From CATQHS01 sp965203375 (GTDB lineage: Bacteria; Actinomycetota; Acidimicrobiia; Acidimicrobiales; Aldehydirespiratoraceae), in the NCBI GenBank assembly GCA_965203375.1, contig OZ241886.1, forward strand, positions 2,604,001 through 2,668,000: 64,000 nt of DNA, read 5' to 3'. Below the pieces are notes generated by a model, which saw only the letters and a program-made list of their open reading frames with translations, was not told the DNA's origin and searched no databases. Every line of letters begins with the position of its first letter. Position 1 is the first letter of the stretch. Made by a program: the position numbers and the translations under genes. Shown one piece after another: positions 8,143 to 17,019 of the stretch.

Positions 8143-8487
8143 GTGGGAACTGAGGAACCGACTGGCGAGACGGTGGAGATCCGGCCCGGGGCCCGCTACC
8201 GGTGCCCGGACTGCCCCACCGAGGTGGTGGTGGTCAAGGGCGATGGCCGGGGCCGCCTGACCTGCGGCGGAACCCCCATGGCCGACCCCGCCGCCGTGGA
8301 AGAGGCCTCAGGCGGCACCCCTCCGGATGGCGATGACCCCGAGACCGCCACTCTGCTGGGCAAGCGCTACGGCGATCCGGGTGACACCGTGGAGGTGCTG
8401 TGTACCAAGGCCGGGTCCGGACCCCTGGGCCTGGACGGAGAGGCGTTGTCGGTCAAAGCCCCCAAGCCCCTGCCCGCCTCGGACTGA
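8143..8487 (+). CDS. Small protein with Cys-rich N-terminal knuckle, function unknown
   Basis: A 114-residue protein starting at GTG 8143 behind a strong purine-rich site (GGGGGAGGAGG). An N-terminal module (ARYRCPDCPTEVVVVKGDG followed by LTCGGTPM) recalls the metal-binding knuckle of desulforedoxin/rubredoxin-type domains, with a CxxC pair and a third Cys before GGTPM. The second half (LLGKRYGDPGDTVEVLCTKAGSGPLGLDGE) contains another Cys and has no recognised fold. It stands 57 bp upstream of an acyl-CoA synthetase on the same strand and is probably co-transcribed with it. I do not recognise a named family; metal binding is inferred only from the Cys pattern. Confidence 0.65.
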   Translation: MGTEEPTGETVEIRPGARYRCPDCPTEVVVVKGDGRGRLTCGGTPMADPAAVEEASGGTPPDGDDPETATLLGKRYGDPGDTVEVLCTKAGSGPLGLDGEALSVKAPKPLPASD

Positions 8488-8544
8488 AGCCCACGCGGTG
8501 AGACGCCGGACCGTGAACTGCAACAGAACCGCCGGCTCAGTGAG

Positions 8545-10059
8545 GTGCCGCCGGTGAACCTGATGATGCTGCTGGACATGGCCGCCGCCGCGGGCGGCGA
8601 CCGGACAGCGGCCGGGTCGGGGCCCGGCGCCGTCACCTACCGGCAGTTCATGGACGAGGCCGCGGCCGCCGCCGGGCGGATGCGGGCCTCGGGGGCGGAG
8701 TATCTGACGGTGTGCGACGAGTCGGGCCCGGCCCTGATCACCGCCCTGTTCGGGGCGGCCTGGGCCGGAGCGCCCTACGTACCCCTCAACTACCGGCTGG
8801 CGGAGAGCGAACTGGCCGCCCTGGCCGCCCGGACCCGCCCGGCGGTGGCCCTCGTCGGCGACGGCGACCCGGCCGGGCTGGGGGCCGTCGACGGCATCGA
8901 GGCCGTCGAAAGGGCCGAACTGCGGGCCGGCCCCGGCGGCGGCGCCGAGCCAGCCGAGCCGGGCTCCTGGCCCACCGACCCCGATGCGGTCGCCGTGCTG
9001 CTGTACACCAGCGGCACCACCGGCCCGCCCAAGTCGGCGGTGCTGAGGCACCGCCACCTGACGTCCTACATATTCGGGGCGTCGGAGCTGATGAGCGCGG
9101 GGCCCGACGAGGCCAACCTGATCGCGGTGCCGCCGTATCACATCGCCGGGGTGGCCATCACCCTGTCGCAGATCTATGTGGGACGGCGGATCGTGTACAT
9201 GCCCCGCTTCGACCCCGACGGCTGGATCGACCTGGTCCGCTCCGAGGGGATCACCCACGCCATGGTGGTGCCGACCATGCTGGCCCGCATCGTCGACGCC
9301 CTCGACCGGCGGGGCGAGACCATCGACTCGCTGCGCTCGCTGGCCTACGGCGGGGGCCGGGCCCACCCCTCGGTGGTGGAGAAGGCCCTGGGCCTGTTCC
9401 CCGAGACCGGCTTCGTGAACGCCTACGGGCTCACCGAGACCAGCGCCACCGTCAGCCTGCTCGGCCCCGACGACCACCGGGCCGCGGCCGCCTCCGCCGA
9501 TCCCGGGGCCCGGGCCCGGCTGGCCTCAGCGGGGCGGCCCATCCCGGCGGTGGAGGTGTCGATACGCGACGGCGACGGGGCCGAGGCGCCGGCGGGCGCC
9601 CCCGGCGAGGTATGGGTCCGGGGGGCGCAGGTGGCCGGCGAGTACCTGGAGGGCGGGGCCCGGCTCGACCCCGACGGCTGGTTCGCCACCCGCGACACCG
9701 GCTACACCGACGCCGACGGCTACCTGTACCTGCTGGGCCGCGACGACGACATCATCATCCGGGGGGGCGAGAACCTGTCGCCGGGCGAGATCGAGGACGT
9801 GCTGCTCGGCCACGACCGAGTGCTGGACGCGGCCGCGGTGGGGATGGCCAGCCGGGAGTGGGGCGAGGAGGTGGCGGTGTTCGTGGTGGCCTCCGAGCCG
9901 GCGCCGTCGGAGGCCGAGCTGTGCGAGCTGGTGCGGTCCCGGCTCCGGTCCAGCCGGGTCCCCGCCCGGGTGGTCTTCACCGACGAGCTCCCCTACAACG
10001 AGACGGGCAAGATCCTGCGCCGGGTCCTGAGAGACCGTCTGGCCGACCCCGATCGGTGA
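8545..10059 (+). CDS. AMP-forming acyl-CoA synthetase / class I adenylate-forming enzyme
   Basis: A 504-residue ANL-superfamily enzyme that activates a carboxylic acid with ATP and joins it to CoA. Motifs: the P-loop-like YTSGTTGPPKSA near residue 155, the substrate-binding AYGLTETSA near 293, GWFATRDTGY near 376, GRDDDIIIRGGENLSPGEIE near 398, and the catalytic lysine in NETGKILRRVL near the C-terminus. The start is GTG 8545 or GTG 8554 (VNLMMLLDMAA); both leave the fold complete. It is followed by a crotonase-family gene, consistent with a fatty-acid or aromatic-acid CoA pathway. Substrate chain length cannot be read from sequence. Confidence 0.88.
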   Translation: MPPVNLMMLLDMAAAAGGDRTAAGSGPGAVTYRQFMDEAAAAAGRMRASGAEYLTVCDESGPALITALFGAAWAGAPYVPLNYRLAESELAALAARTRPAVALVGDGDPAGLGAVDGIEAVERAELRAGPGGGAEPAEPGSWPTDPDAVAVLLYTSGTTGPPKSAVLRHRHLTSYIFGASELMSAGPDEANLIAVPPYHIAGVAITLSQIYVGRRIVYMPRFDPDGWIDLVRSEGITHAMVVPTMLARIVDALDRRGETIDSLRSLAYGGGRAHPSVVEKALGLFPETGFVNAYGLTETSATVSLLGPDDHRAAAASADPGARARLASAGRPIPAVEVSIRDGDGAEAPAGAPGEVWVRGAQVAGEYLEGGARLDPDGWFATRDTGYTDADGYLYLLGRDDDIIIRGGENLSPGEIEDVLLGHDRVLDAAAVGMASREWGEEVAVFVVASEPAPSEAELCELVRSRLRSSRVPARVVFTDELPYNETGKILRRVLRDRLADPDR

Positions 10060-10087
10060 CCGGGCCCGCAGGCTCGCCGCGACCGAG

Positions 10088-10200
10088 CCCCGGCCTGAGG
10101 CTGTGACCGAGGGCCCGGCGAGTCCGTGACCGAAGGCCCCTGGCGCTGGGAGATGGCCGACGCCCTAGCCGACGCCGACCGGCCCCCGGCCTGAGGCTGT
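10088..10200. repeat. Junction duplications between synthetase and crotonase genes
   Basis: CCCCGGCCTGAGGCTGT occurs at 10088-10104 and again at 10184-10200. Variants of GTGACCG-(A/G)-(A/G)GGCCC occur just after the stop (10057), at about 10103 and at about 10126. This 156-bp gap holds no gene and seems built largely of such duplications. Confidence 0.7.
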
Positions 10201-10215
10201 GGCCAAAGACCTCCG

Positions 10216-11205
10216 GTGATGGTGAGCGAACCCCGGCGGGGGCGGAAGCTGCGCTGGTCGCTGGATGAGGCCCGGGCGGCCGCGGCCGGGCCCGACCTGG
10301 ACCGGATCGTCGCCGAGGCCGGGGCCGCGGCGGTGGCGGTAGACACCGGCGGCGACCCGGCCGACGACGTGGGCCGGGCCCTGGCCCGGCTGCCGACCGT
10401 GGCGGTGGCGGCCGGGGCGGGCGGCGGCGCCTGGGACGCGGCGGCCGCCGACCCGGCCGCGCTGCTGGCCGGGGTGGAGGCCAACCCCGACGCGGCGGTG
10501 GTCGCGGCCCAGACCCTGCGCCGCACCGCGTCGCTGGGCTTGGCCGACGGCCTGCTGGTGGAGAGCCTGGCCTACGCCGTCCTTCAGGCCGGGCCCGAGC
10601 ACCGGCGCTGGCTGGCCGGCCGGGGCCGGCGGGTCCGGCGCGACCGGGGCCGGCCGAGGGTGACGGTCCGCGACGACGGCGCCGCGGTGACCGTCACACT
10701 GGACCGGCCCCGGCTGTTGAACCTGTTCGACGCGGCCATGCGCGACGAGCTGGCCGAGGTGCTGAGGGCCTTGGGGGCCGGATCGGACCGGCGGCCGGTG
10801 GTGCTCACCGGGGCCGGCGGCGCCTTCTGCGCGGGCGGCGACCCGGCCGAGTTCGGCACGGTGGACGATCCGGTCCGGGCCCACCTGATCCGCTCGCAGG
10901 CCTCCGTGGCCCGGCCGCTGGCCGCGGTCGCCCCCCGGGTCACCGCCCTGGTGGACGGGCCCTGCGTGGGGGCCGGGGTGGAGCTGGCCGCCTTCTGCGG
11001 CGCGGTGCGGGCCACCCGGCGGGCCCGGTTCCGGCTGCCGGAGCTGTCCATGGGCCTGATCTGCGGAGCGGGCGGGATGGTGAGCATCCCCCGCCGCATC
11101 GGCCGCCAGCGCACCCTCGAATGGCTGCTCACCGGCGCCGAGCTGGACCCGGACACCGCCCTGCGCTGGGGCCTGGCAGACGAGATCGCCGACGAAAGTT
11201 CTTAA
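10216..11205 (+). CDS. Enoyl-CoA hydratase/isomerase (crotonase) family protein with N-terminal half-domain
   Basis: 329 residues. The C-terminal ~190 residues are a crotonase fold: RLLNLFDAAMRDEL, the oxyanion-hole GAGGAFCAGGDPAEFG, VDGPCVGAGVELAAFC, LPELSMGLICGAGGMVSIPRRIGRQR. The N-terminal ~130 residues (ending LADGLLVESLAYAVLQAGPEHRRWL) resemble the C-terminal helices of another crotonase. This is a two-part arrangement I know from actinobacterial homologues, so it is probably native rather than a new fusion. It would act on a CoA thioester, probably made by the synthetase upstream. Its stop shares the palindrome TTAA with the stop of the convergent next gene. Confidence 0.82.
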   Translation: MMVSEPRRGRKLRWSLDEARAAAAGPDLDRIVAEAGAAAVAVDTGGDPADDVGRALARLPTVAVAAGAGGGAWDAAAADPAALLAGVEANPDAAVVAAQTLRRTASLGLADGLLVESLAYAVLQAGPEHRRWLAGRGRRVRRDRGRPRVTVRDDGAAVTVTLDRPRLLNLFDAAMRDELAEVLRALGAGSDRRPVVLTGAGGAFCAGGDPAEFGTVDDPVRAHLIRSQASVARPLAAVAPRVTALVDGPCVGAGVELAAFCGAVRATRRARFRLPELSMGLICGAGGMVSIPRRIGRQRTLEWLLTGAELDPDTALRWGLADEIADESS

Positions 11206-12977
11206 GACTCCGCCGCCCGAGGCCGCCAGGCGTCGGGGTTGCCGGAGCGGCTGAAATCGACGCGGAGCCGGCCCATCTGGACCCTCCCGCGGGCGGGCTC
11301 GTCGGCGGCGAGGGAGCGGATGAGCCGGCCCGCGGCCACGGCCTCGACCAGGCTGGCGGGCAGGTCGCCGCTCAGCTTGACCTCGAAAGACCCGCCCGAC
11401 TGCCCGAGCTGGGACCGGGTGGCCACCAGCAGCACCTCCGAAGGCGTGGTCACCACGAAATGCCGCCGGTAGTGAACGGCCAGCATCCCCCAGATGGCGG
11501 CATGGGTCTTGGTGTCCTCGGCCAGCTCGCTGGGCAGCACCAGCGCCAGCACACCCCCCTGGCGGATGAAGTCGTGAGCCCGGCGGATCACGAACTCCGA
11601 GATGGTGGCCTTGGACGACGGCGGGTGCATTATCACCAGATCGCTGCTGTCGTCGGGGGTGACGCACTCCCCCTCGTCGTCGAAGCCCATGGAGGCGAGG
11701 CGGACCTGCAGCCGCTCCAGCGGCTGGCCGGGATAGCGGATGGCCAGCAGAGACGCGGTGAGCGTCACCGCCGACGGGCTGATGTCGGCGCCGACTAGGA
11801 CGTTCTCGAGCATCTCGGAGTGGAGGGCCTCGTCGTCGAGCCCCGCGGCCCGCATCCGGGCGGCCATGCGGTCGTAGGCGGCGTCCAGCAGCACCCCGGT
11901 GCCGCAGGCGAAGTCCACCGCCCTCAGCTCGCCGATGCGGTCCGGATCGCCCCAGTCGGCGCCCATCTCGGCCACGGCCAGCTCGGCCAGCAGGTGGGCG
12001 GTGGGCGGTCTGGTGAAGTCGCCCGCCGGCAGGCCCGCGTGCTTCGCGGCCAAAGAGACGGCGGCCGGGCCGGTCAGGTTCCCGTCGGCCCAGAACCGGC
12101 TGGCCAGCCTGAGGGCCACCGGATTCACTTTGCGGAAGAGCTGCCCGACGTCGTCGGCGTGCAGGCACTCCAACAGCTTGACGGGCAGGTCGAAGACGAC
12201 GGCGTGGCTGGGCGCCGCGGCGATCCGCCGCCAGACCTCGAGCATCTCGTCTGAGCCGTCGCCGGGATCGGGCAGGGGCACCGTGTAGTCGTCGTCCAGC
12301 CGGGTCCCGGCCATGGCCGCCTGGCACATCACCGCGTTCAGGACGAGCGTCCACACCCGGCGGGGAAGGTCCCGGTCGAGGGGGCTCTGCATGTGCTCGG
12401 CCGCCTCCCGCATCCCCGCGGTGGTGTGGGACGACCGGTGTATCCGGACGGACTTCACCATGGCCGCCGCGGCCGCCTCCACCATGTCGCCGGGTGGCGC
12501 GAAAAGCTCGCAGTCGTCAGAGATGTCGGTGACGGTGCCGCTGAGCCACCCGCTGCGGGGGACCTCGCCGAACACCAGGTCGCTGAACGGCCCGTCCACC
12601 GACAGCAGCCGGTACTGGCAGCGGATCGAGCCGGGGTCCTCCCCGGTCTCTGCCCCCGCGGCATCGTCGTCGGGCGCCGGCAGTTCGGGGCGCACCGCCG
12701 CCACCCGCACGATGGGGCGGCCCGACGGCATCAACTGGGCGACCCGGATCAGCCTCCGGGCCGCCTTGTCCAAGTCGTCGGGGGCGCCCGCGGCGGTGTG
12801 GACCACGACGGGGCGGCTGGCGTTGCCGCTGACCGGCGTGATGACCGCGGCCAGGGTGGTGATGTCGCCTTGGTCGTCAACCGCCACCGCGCCGGTCTCC
12901 ACCTCCCAGAGCCGGGGCGGGAACCGGCGGCGCAGGGCCTCGGCGAGCTGCGAGTTGAACCGGTCGATCGGCGTCAC
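11202..12977 (-). CDS. N6-adenine DNA methylase-like protein with altered catalytic motif
   Basis: A 591-residue protein. Around residue 320 FTRPPTAHLLAELA matches the segment preceding the SAM site in type I/IIG N6-adenine methylases. DFACGTGVLLDAAYDRM near 355 is a good SAM motif I, and VLVGADISPSAVTL near 385 fits motif II. The expected (N/D)PP(Y/F/W) catalytic motif reads MHPPSS near 450: the first residue is His and the aromatic is Ser, so base methylation may be lost or changed. The N-terminal ~300 residues are unrecognised and no nuclease motif was found. It stands alone, convergent with a crotonase gene, without restriction or helicase partners. An orphan or dead methylase is my best reading. 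Confidence 0.6.
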   Translation of the reverse strand: MTPIDRFNSQLAEALRRRFPPRLWEVETGAVAVDDQGDITTLAAVITPVSGNASRPVVVHTAAGAPDDLDKAARRLIRVAQLMPSGRPIVRVAAVRPELPAPDDDAAGAETGEDPGSIRCQYRLLSVDGPFSDLVFGEVPRSGWLSGTVTDISDDCELFAPPGDMVEAAAAAMVKSVRIHRSSHTTAGMREAAEHMQSPLDRDLPRRVWTLVLNAVMCQAAMAGTRLDDDYTVPLPDPGDGSDEMLEVWRRIAAAPSHAVVFDLPVKLLECLHADDVGQLFRKVNPVALRLASRFWADGNLTGPAAVSLAAKHAGLPAGDFTRPPTAHLLAELAVAEMGADWGDPDRIGELRAVDFACGTGVLLDAAYDRMAARMRAAGLDDEALHSEMLENVLVGADISPSAVTLTASLLAIRYPGQPLERLQVRLASMGFDDEGECVTPDDSSDLVIMHPPSSKATISEFVIRRAHDFIRQGGVLALVLPSELAEDTKTHAAIWGMLAVHYRRHFVVTTPSEVLLVATRSQLGQSGGSFEVKLSGDLPASLVEAVAAGRLIRSLAADEPARGRVQMGRLRVDFSRSGNPDAWRPRAAES

Positions 12978-13026
12978 GGCTCGGGGCGGTCAGCGGCCTC
13001 GGGCGCGTGCGGATCGGGCACCGGGG

Positions 13027-13860
13027 TCACTTGTGGCCGAAGGACTGGGACAGGGACGAGCCCTCGAATCCCTGGGGGACCACTCCGGTGGTGGCGTACA
13101 TGTAGAGGGCGGTCTGGAAGATGGCGTTGAGGGCGGTGATGACCACGGCCACCACGACCACCCAGGCCACGGCCAGGGGTATCCCGACCCAGGCCGCCCC
13201 CACCGACGTGGCCAACACCGCCACGATCACCGCCGGTATCACCAGGACGAACCCGAGCAGGCCGAAGCCGACCCGGGCGATCAGGTTCTCGCCCCAGGTC
13301 TGGCGCAGCAGCGAGGCCGAGCGCTTGAGCCCGTCCACCGCGCCCATCTCGTCGATGACCACCGCCGGCACCACCAGAAACGTCACCACCTCCCAGGCCA
13401 TGCCGATCATGTCGACCACGATGCGGCCCAGGAACCCGGCCCGCTCCCGCATGGCCTGCAGCACCAGGCCGACGGTGGTGGTCATCAGGGCCCAGGGCAC
13501 CAGCCCGGCCAGCCGGCCGAAGGCCCGGCGGATGGAACTGCCGACGGTGGGATCGCCCCCGGTCAGCCGCTCGTGGGCGCCGGCCACCAAGGCCCCGTTG
13601 AAGAACACCGAGGTGATCCCCAGGGCCAGGGCGGCGGCGATGCCCACCACCACGGCCGCCGGGCCGACGGTGGCGCCGTCGGCCGCGCCCGACGCAACCG
13701 GGGCCGCGGAGCGGGTGACCACGACCACGGCCAGAGCGGCGCCGCCCAACGCGGCCGACACCAGAAACGACAGGACCGGGAGCCACATCAGCTCCCGGTC
13801 CTTCTTCAGCACGAACCAGGAGGTCTTGGCCAGCGCCAGGGTGTTTTGAATGCGTCCCAT
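13027..13860 (-). CDS. DUF6159-like integral membrane protein
   Basis: A 277-residue polytopic membrane protein. It opens with MGRIQNTLALAKTSWFVLKKDRELMWLPVLSFL, typical of actinobacterial DUF6159 proteins. About six hydrophobic segments follow, several very Ala/Val-rich (LVIPAVIVAVLATSVGAAWVGIPLAVAWVVVVAVVI region near the end). The short soluble tail ends SLSQSFGHK. No enzyme motif is present and the function is unknown. It lies 49 bp from the start of the methylase-like gene on the same strand and would be transcribed ahead of it, but a functional tie is not evident. Confidence 0.72.
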   Translation of the reverse strand: MGRIQNTLALAKTSWFVLKKDRELMWLPVLSFLVSAALGGAALAVVVVTRSAAPVASGAADGATVGPAAVVVGIAAALALGITSVFFNGALVAGAHERLTGGDPTVGSSIRRAFGRLAGLVPWALMTTTVGLVLQAMRERAGFLGRIVVDMIGMAWEVVTFLVVPAVVIDEMGAVDGLKRSASLLRQTWGENLIARVGFGLLGFVLVIPAVIVAVLATSVGAAWVGIPLAVAWVVVVAVVITALNAIFQTALYMYATTGVVPQGFEGSSLSQSFGHK

Positions 13861-13946
13861 GGCCTCAGACTACCACCGCCCCCGCGGCCCCGGCGGGACC
13901 GAAACGGCGAGTCAGGCTCGCTCGCGGCGCAACCGCCGGAGGCCGT

Positions 13947-15152
13947 TCAGCGAGGGCCGCGGGGCAGCCCCAGCACCCGTTCGGCGATGACGTTGCGCTG
14001 GATCTGGTTGGAGCCCCCGTAGATGGTGTGGGCCCGGGAGAACAGGAAGGTCCGCTGCCAGCGGTCGAGCCGGTAGCCGAGCCCGCCGCCGCCGTCGCGG
14101 GCGCCGTCGCTAGCTGTCATCCCGGCCGCCCCCCGCACCATCATGGCCAGCTCGCCCAGGCGGCGGTGCCACGTCGCCCACCAGAGCTTGCCGATCGACT
14201 GCTCGGGGCCGGGCAGGCCGTCGTGGGCCAAGGCGGTGAGCATCCGCAGGTGGTTGTAGCCCATGATCTCCAGCTCCACGTAAGACCGCATCAGCTCGTC
14301 GCGCACCGCCGGGTCGTCCCAGCGGCCGGTCGATCGGGCCTCGGCCATCAGGTCGTCCAGCTCGGCCCGGAAGCCGATCTGCTGGCCCAGGGTGCTGGCC
14401 CCCCGCTCGAAGCCGAGGGTGCCCATGGCCACTTTCCAGCCGTTGCCGGCGCCGCCCACCACCAAGTCCTCGTCGGTGGCGGCGTCGGTGAAGAAGACAT
14501 GGTTGAAATCGTCGGCGCCGTTGATCTGGACTATGGGCCTCACCTCGATGCCGGGCTGGTCCATGGGCACCAGCAGGTAGGACAGACCGGCGTGGCGGGC
14601 CGATCTCTCGACGGTGCGGGCCAGCACGAAGATCCAGTCGGCGTGCTGGGCCAGCGACGTCCACACCTTCTGGCCGTTGATAACCCACCGGCCGTCGTCA
14701 AGGGCGGCCCGGGTGGCGACGTTGGCCAGGTCGCTGCCCGCGTCGGGCTCGGAGTAGCCCTGGCACCACAGCTCTTCGGCGGCCAGGATCGGGGGCACGA
14801 ACCGGCGCTGCTGCTCGGGCGACCCGAAGGCCATGAGGGTGGGGCCGAGCAGGGTCAGGCCCATGTTGGGCAGCCGGCCGGGGGCCCGGGCCTCGACGTA
14901 GACGGCGTGGAACGCCGCCTGCTGAGCCAGGGTGCATTCCCGGCCCCCGATCCAGGCCGGGTAGTCCAGCCCGAGCCAGCCGCCGCCGGCCAGCTCGGAC
15001 TCCCAGGCCAGTTGCACCTCGACGGGGATGTCGTCCTGGCCGGTCAGGCCTTGGCCCCGGTACCGGCCGAACTCGCCGGCCAGATGCTCCTCCAGCCAGG
15101 TCCGGGCCTCGGCGGCGAAATCGGCCAGGTCCGGGTCCCATCCGATGTCCAC
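13947..15152 (-). CDS. Acyl-CoA dehydrogenase family protein
   Basis: A 401-residue flavoenzyme that oxidises acyl-CoA to 2-enoyl-CoA. Family features: YSEPDAGSDLANVATRA near residue 135, VINGQKVWTSLAQHADW near 165, FNHVFFTDA, GNGWKVAMGTLGFERG near 240, and the C-terminal IYGGSNQIQRNVIAERVLGLPRG. The start is set at GTG 15152 (VDIGWDPDLADFAAEARTWL), where homology begins. The open frame runs upstream through a duplicated 25-bp segment that is not credible coding sequence. It is divergent from a second acyl-CoA synthetase, and the pair probably serves one lipid or steroid-type degradation step. The base residue (Glu or Asp) was not located with confidence. Confidence 0.87.
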   Translation of the reverse strand: MDIGWDPDLADFAAEARTWLEEHLAGEFGRYRGQGLTGQDDIPVEVQLAWESELAGGGWLGLDYPAWIGGRECTLAQQAAFHAVYVEARAPGRLPNMGLTLLGPTLMAFGSPEQQRRFVPPILAAEELWCQGYSEPDAGSDLANVATRAALDDGRWVINGQKVWTSLAQHADWIFVLARTVERSARHAGLSYLLVPMDQPGIEVRPIVQINGADDFNHVFFTDAATDEDLVVGGAGNGWKVAMGTLGFERGASTLGQQIGFRAELDDLMAEARSTGRWDDPAVRDELMRSYVELEIMGYNHLRMLTALAHDGLPGPEQSIGKLWWATWHRRLGELAMMVRGAAGMTASDGARDGGGGLGYRLDRWQRTFLFSRAHTIYGGSNQIQRNVIAERVLGLPRGPR

Positions 15153-15166
15153 CCCGCCAGCGTAGG

Positions 15167-15257
15167 CCCGCTCCCCCGCCGGCCCCGGACCGCCCGGCCA
15201 ACCCGTCGAGATGTTGACCGAGCGGCTCCCACCCCGCTCTCCCGCCGGCCCCGGACC
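15167..15257. repeat. 25-bp direct repeat in the divergent intergenic region
   Basis: A 25-bp segment (CCCGCTC-C/T-CCCGCCGGCC then CCGGACC) occurs at 15167-15191 and 15233-15257 with one mismatch, 66 bp apart. It sits between the divergent starts of the dehydrogenase and the synthetase, so it could also affect their promoters. Confidence 0.8.
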
Positions 15258-15269
15258 TACCATCGGGGC

Positions 15270-16883
15270 GTGCCCGCCGAGCCCGACCTGCTCACCGAGG
15301 CGGCCCGACGGGCGGCCCGCACGCACGGCGACCGGGCCGCCTTCGCCACCCCCGACGGGTGGCGCCTGAGCTTCGCCGCCCTGGACCGGGCCGCGGACGA
15401 GATCGCGGCCGGCCTGCGGGCCCGGGGGCTGGGGCCGGAGTCGACGGTGGCCCTGGTGCTCGACTCCGGCGTGGACTACGCGGCCCTGTATCTGGCCGCG
15501 GCCCGCATCGGGGCCGTCACCGCGGGCATCAACCCGGCGGCCTCAGCGTTGGAGGCGGCCGGGTGCCTTCAGACCGTCCGCCCCGATCTGGTCGCGGTCC
15601 ACCGCCATCTGGCCGGTCTGGTCCCAGCGGGCGCCGCGCCCCTGGTAGAGCCGCTGGCGCCGGCCGCAAGCCCGGACTCGGTGGGAGGCGCGCTGCGCTC
15701 CGGTCTGGACTGCGCAACCGGCGGACTCGACACCGGGCCGAGTCAGACCGCCGCCGCGGGCGGCCCCAGAACGGTCGGACTTGGTCACGGCGGCGGGCCC
15801 GATCACAGCGGCGGGCCCAGCCCGAAGGGCGGGTCCCGCGAGCGGCCGGTGTGCATCTGCTTCACCTCGGGATCGACGGGTGTGCCTAAGGCGGTCTGGT
15901 TCGGCGACCGCCAGCTCAGGGCCATCGCCGCCGTCGACGCCAAGGGGTCCTGGGGCGGAGGCGGCCACGGGCTGGCCATCACCCCCATGGCCCACGTCGG
16001 CTTCATGACCAAGCTGCCGTGGCTGCTGGACGGGGGCCAGACCGCCCAGCTTCTCGGGCGCTGGTCGGCCGGCGGGGCCCTGGAGGCCATCGCCCGGCAC
16101 CGGATGCCGGCGGTGACCGGGGTGGCGCCTCAGATCGCGCTCATGGTCCGCCACCGGCTGATCGACGAGCTCGACTTCTCGGCGGTGAGGGCGGTCATCG
16201 CCGGGGGCGGGCCGTCGGCGCCCGATCTGGTGAAGGCCGCCCGCCGGGCTTTCGGCGCCGGATACTCGATCCGCTACTCCTCCACCGAGTCGGGGGGCGT
16301 GGGGCTGGCCACCGCCCTCGACGCCGACGACGACGAGGCCTGCTGGTCGATAGGGCGGCCCCGGCCCGGCGTGGAGGCCGGCGTCCGGGACTCCGACGGG
16401 GCCGAGCTGCCGCCCGGGCGGGTCGGGGAGCTGTGGCTGCGGTCGCCGACGGTGATGTCGGGCTACTGGGGCGACCCGACCGCCACCGCACAAGCTCTGA
16501 ACGGCGGCTGGCTCCGCACCGGGGACCTGGCCTCGGCTGACAAGCGGGGCCTCTATCGCCTGGCCGGCCGCCTCGACGAGATGTACGTCAGGGGCGGCTA
16601 CAACGTGTACCCGCTGGAGGTCGAGAACGCGCTGGGCGGCCACCCCGGGGTGGCCGACATCGCGGTCATGGGGCGGCCCGACCCGGTGATGGGCCACACC
16701 GGCCTGGCCGTGGTCGTGCCCGCCGACGGGCGCCCGCCGCCGATCCTGGAGGAGCTGAGGGCCTTCGGGGCGCAGAGGCTGGCCCGCCACAAGCTGCCCG
16801 AGGCGCTGGCCGTGGCGGGCGAACTCCCCCGCCGGCCCAACGGCAAACTCGACCGGGTCCGCCTGACCGAGCAATGGGGCTGA
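15270..16883 (+). CDS. AMP-dependent acyl-CoA synthetase/ligase
   Basis: A 537-residue ANL enzyme from GTG 15270 (VPAEPDLLTEAARRAARTHGDRAAF). Motifs: CICFTSGSTGVPKAVW near residue 200, YSSTESGGVG near 340, GYWGDP, LRTGDLAS near 420, GRLDEMYVRGGYNVYPLEVE near 435, and the lysine in RRPNGKLDRVRL near the end. Between the N-terminal lobe and the first motif (residues ~155-195) is an atypical Gly/Ser/Pro-rich insert (GGGPDHSGGPSPKGG), one of several low-complexity inserts in this genome. It is divergent from an acyl-CoA dehydrogenase with which it probably shares a pathway. Substrate unknown. Confidence 0.86.
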   Translation: MPAEPDLLTEAARRAARTHGDRAAFATPDGWRLSFAALDRAADEIAAGLRARGLGPESTVALVLDSGVDYAALYLAAARIGAVTAGINPAASALEAAGCLQTVRPDLVAVHRHLAGLVPAGAAPLVEPLAPAASPDSVGGALRSGLDCATGGLDTGPSQTAAAGGPRTVGLGHGGGPDHSGGPSPKGGSRERPVCICFTSGSTGVPKAVWFGDRQLRAIAAVDAKGSWGGGGHGLAITPMAHVGFMTKLPWLLDGGQTAQLLGRWSAGGALEAIARHRMPAVTGVAPQIALMVRHRLIDELDFSAVRAVIAGGGPSAPDLVKAARRAFGAGYSIRYSSTESGGVGLATALDADDDEACWSIGRPRPGVEAGVRDSDGAELPPGRVGELWLRSPTVMSGYWGDPTATAQALNGGWLRTGDLASADKRGLYRLAGRLDEMYVRGGYNVYPLEVENALGGHPGVADIAVMGRPDPVMGHTGLAVVVPADGRPPPILEELRAFGAQRLARHKLPEALAVAGELPRRPNGKLDRVRLTEQWG

Positions 16884-16975
16884 CCGCCGCAGAGCCCGGC
16901 CCACACCTCTGTCGTCCAACCTCGAAGCCGCCCTGATGCTCGACATGGGGCTGACCGCCGCAGAGCCCGGCCCAC
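16875..16975. repeat. 31-bp direct repeat spanning the synthetase stop codon
   Basis: The 31-bp block beginning ATGGGGCTGACCGCCGCAG and ending GCCCGGCCCAC is found at 16875-16905, covering the synthetase stop codon, and exactly again at 16945-16975. A shorter third piece (GGCTGACCGCCGC) lies near 17004. The 136-bp gap to the Fic gene holds nothing else recognisable. Confidence 0.85.
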
Positions 16976-17019
16976 AGCGCGAATCCCGGCGCCGAAGCAG
17001 TGAGGCTGACCGCCGCCGG

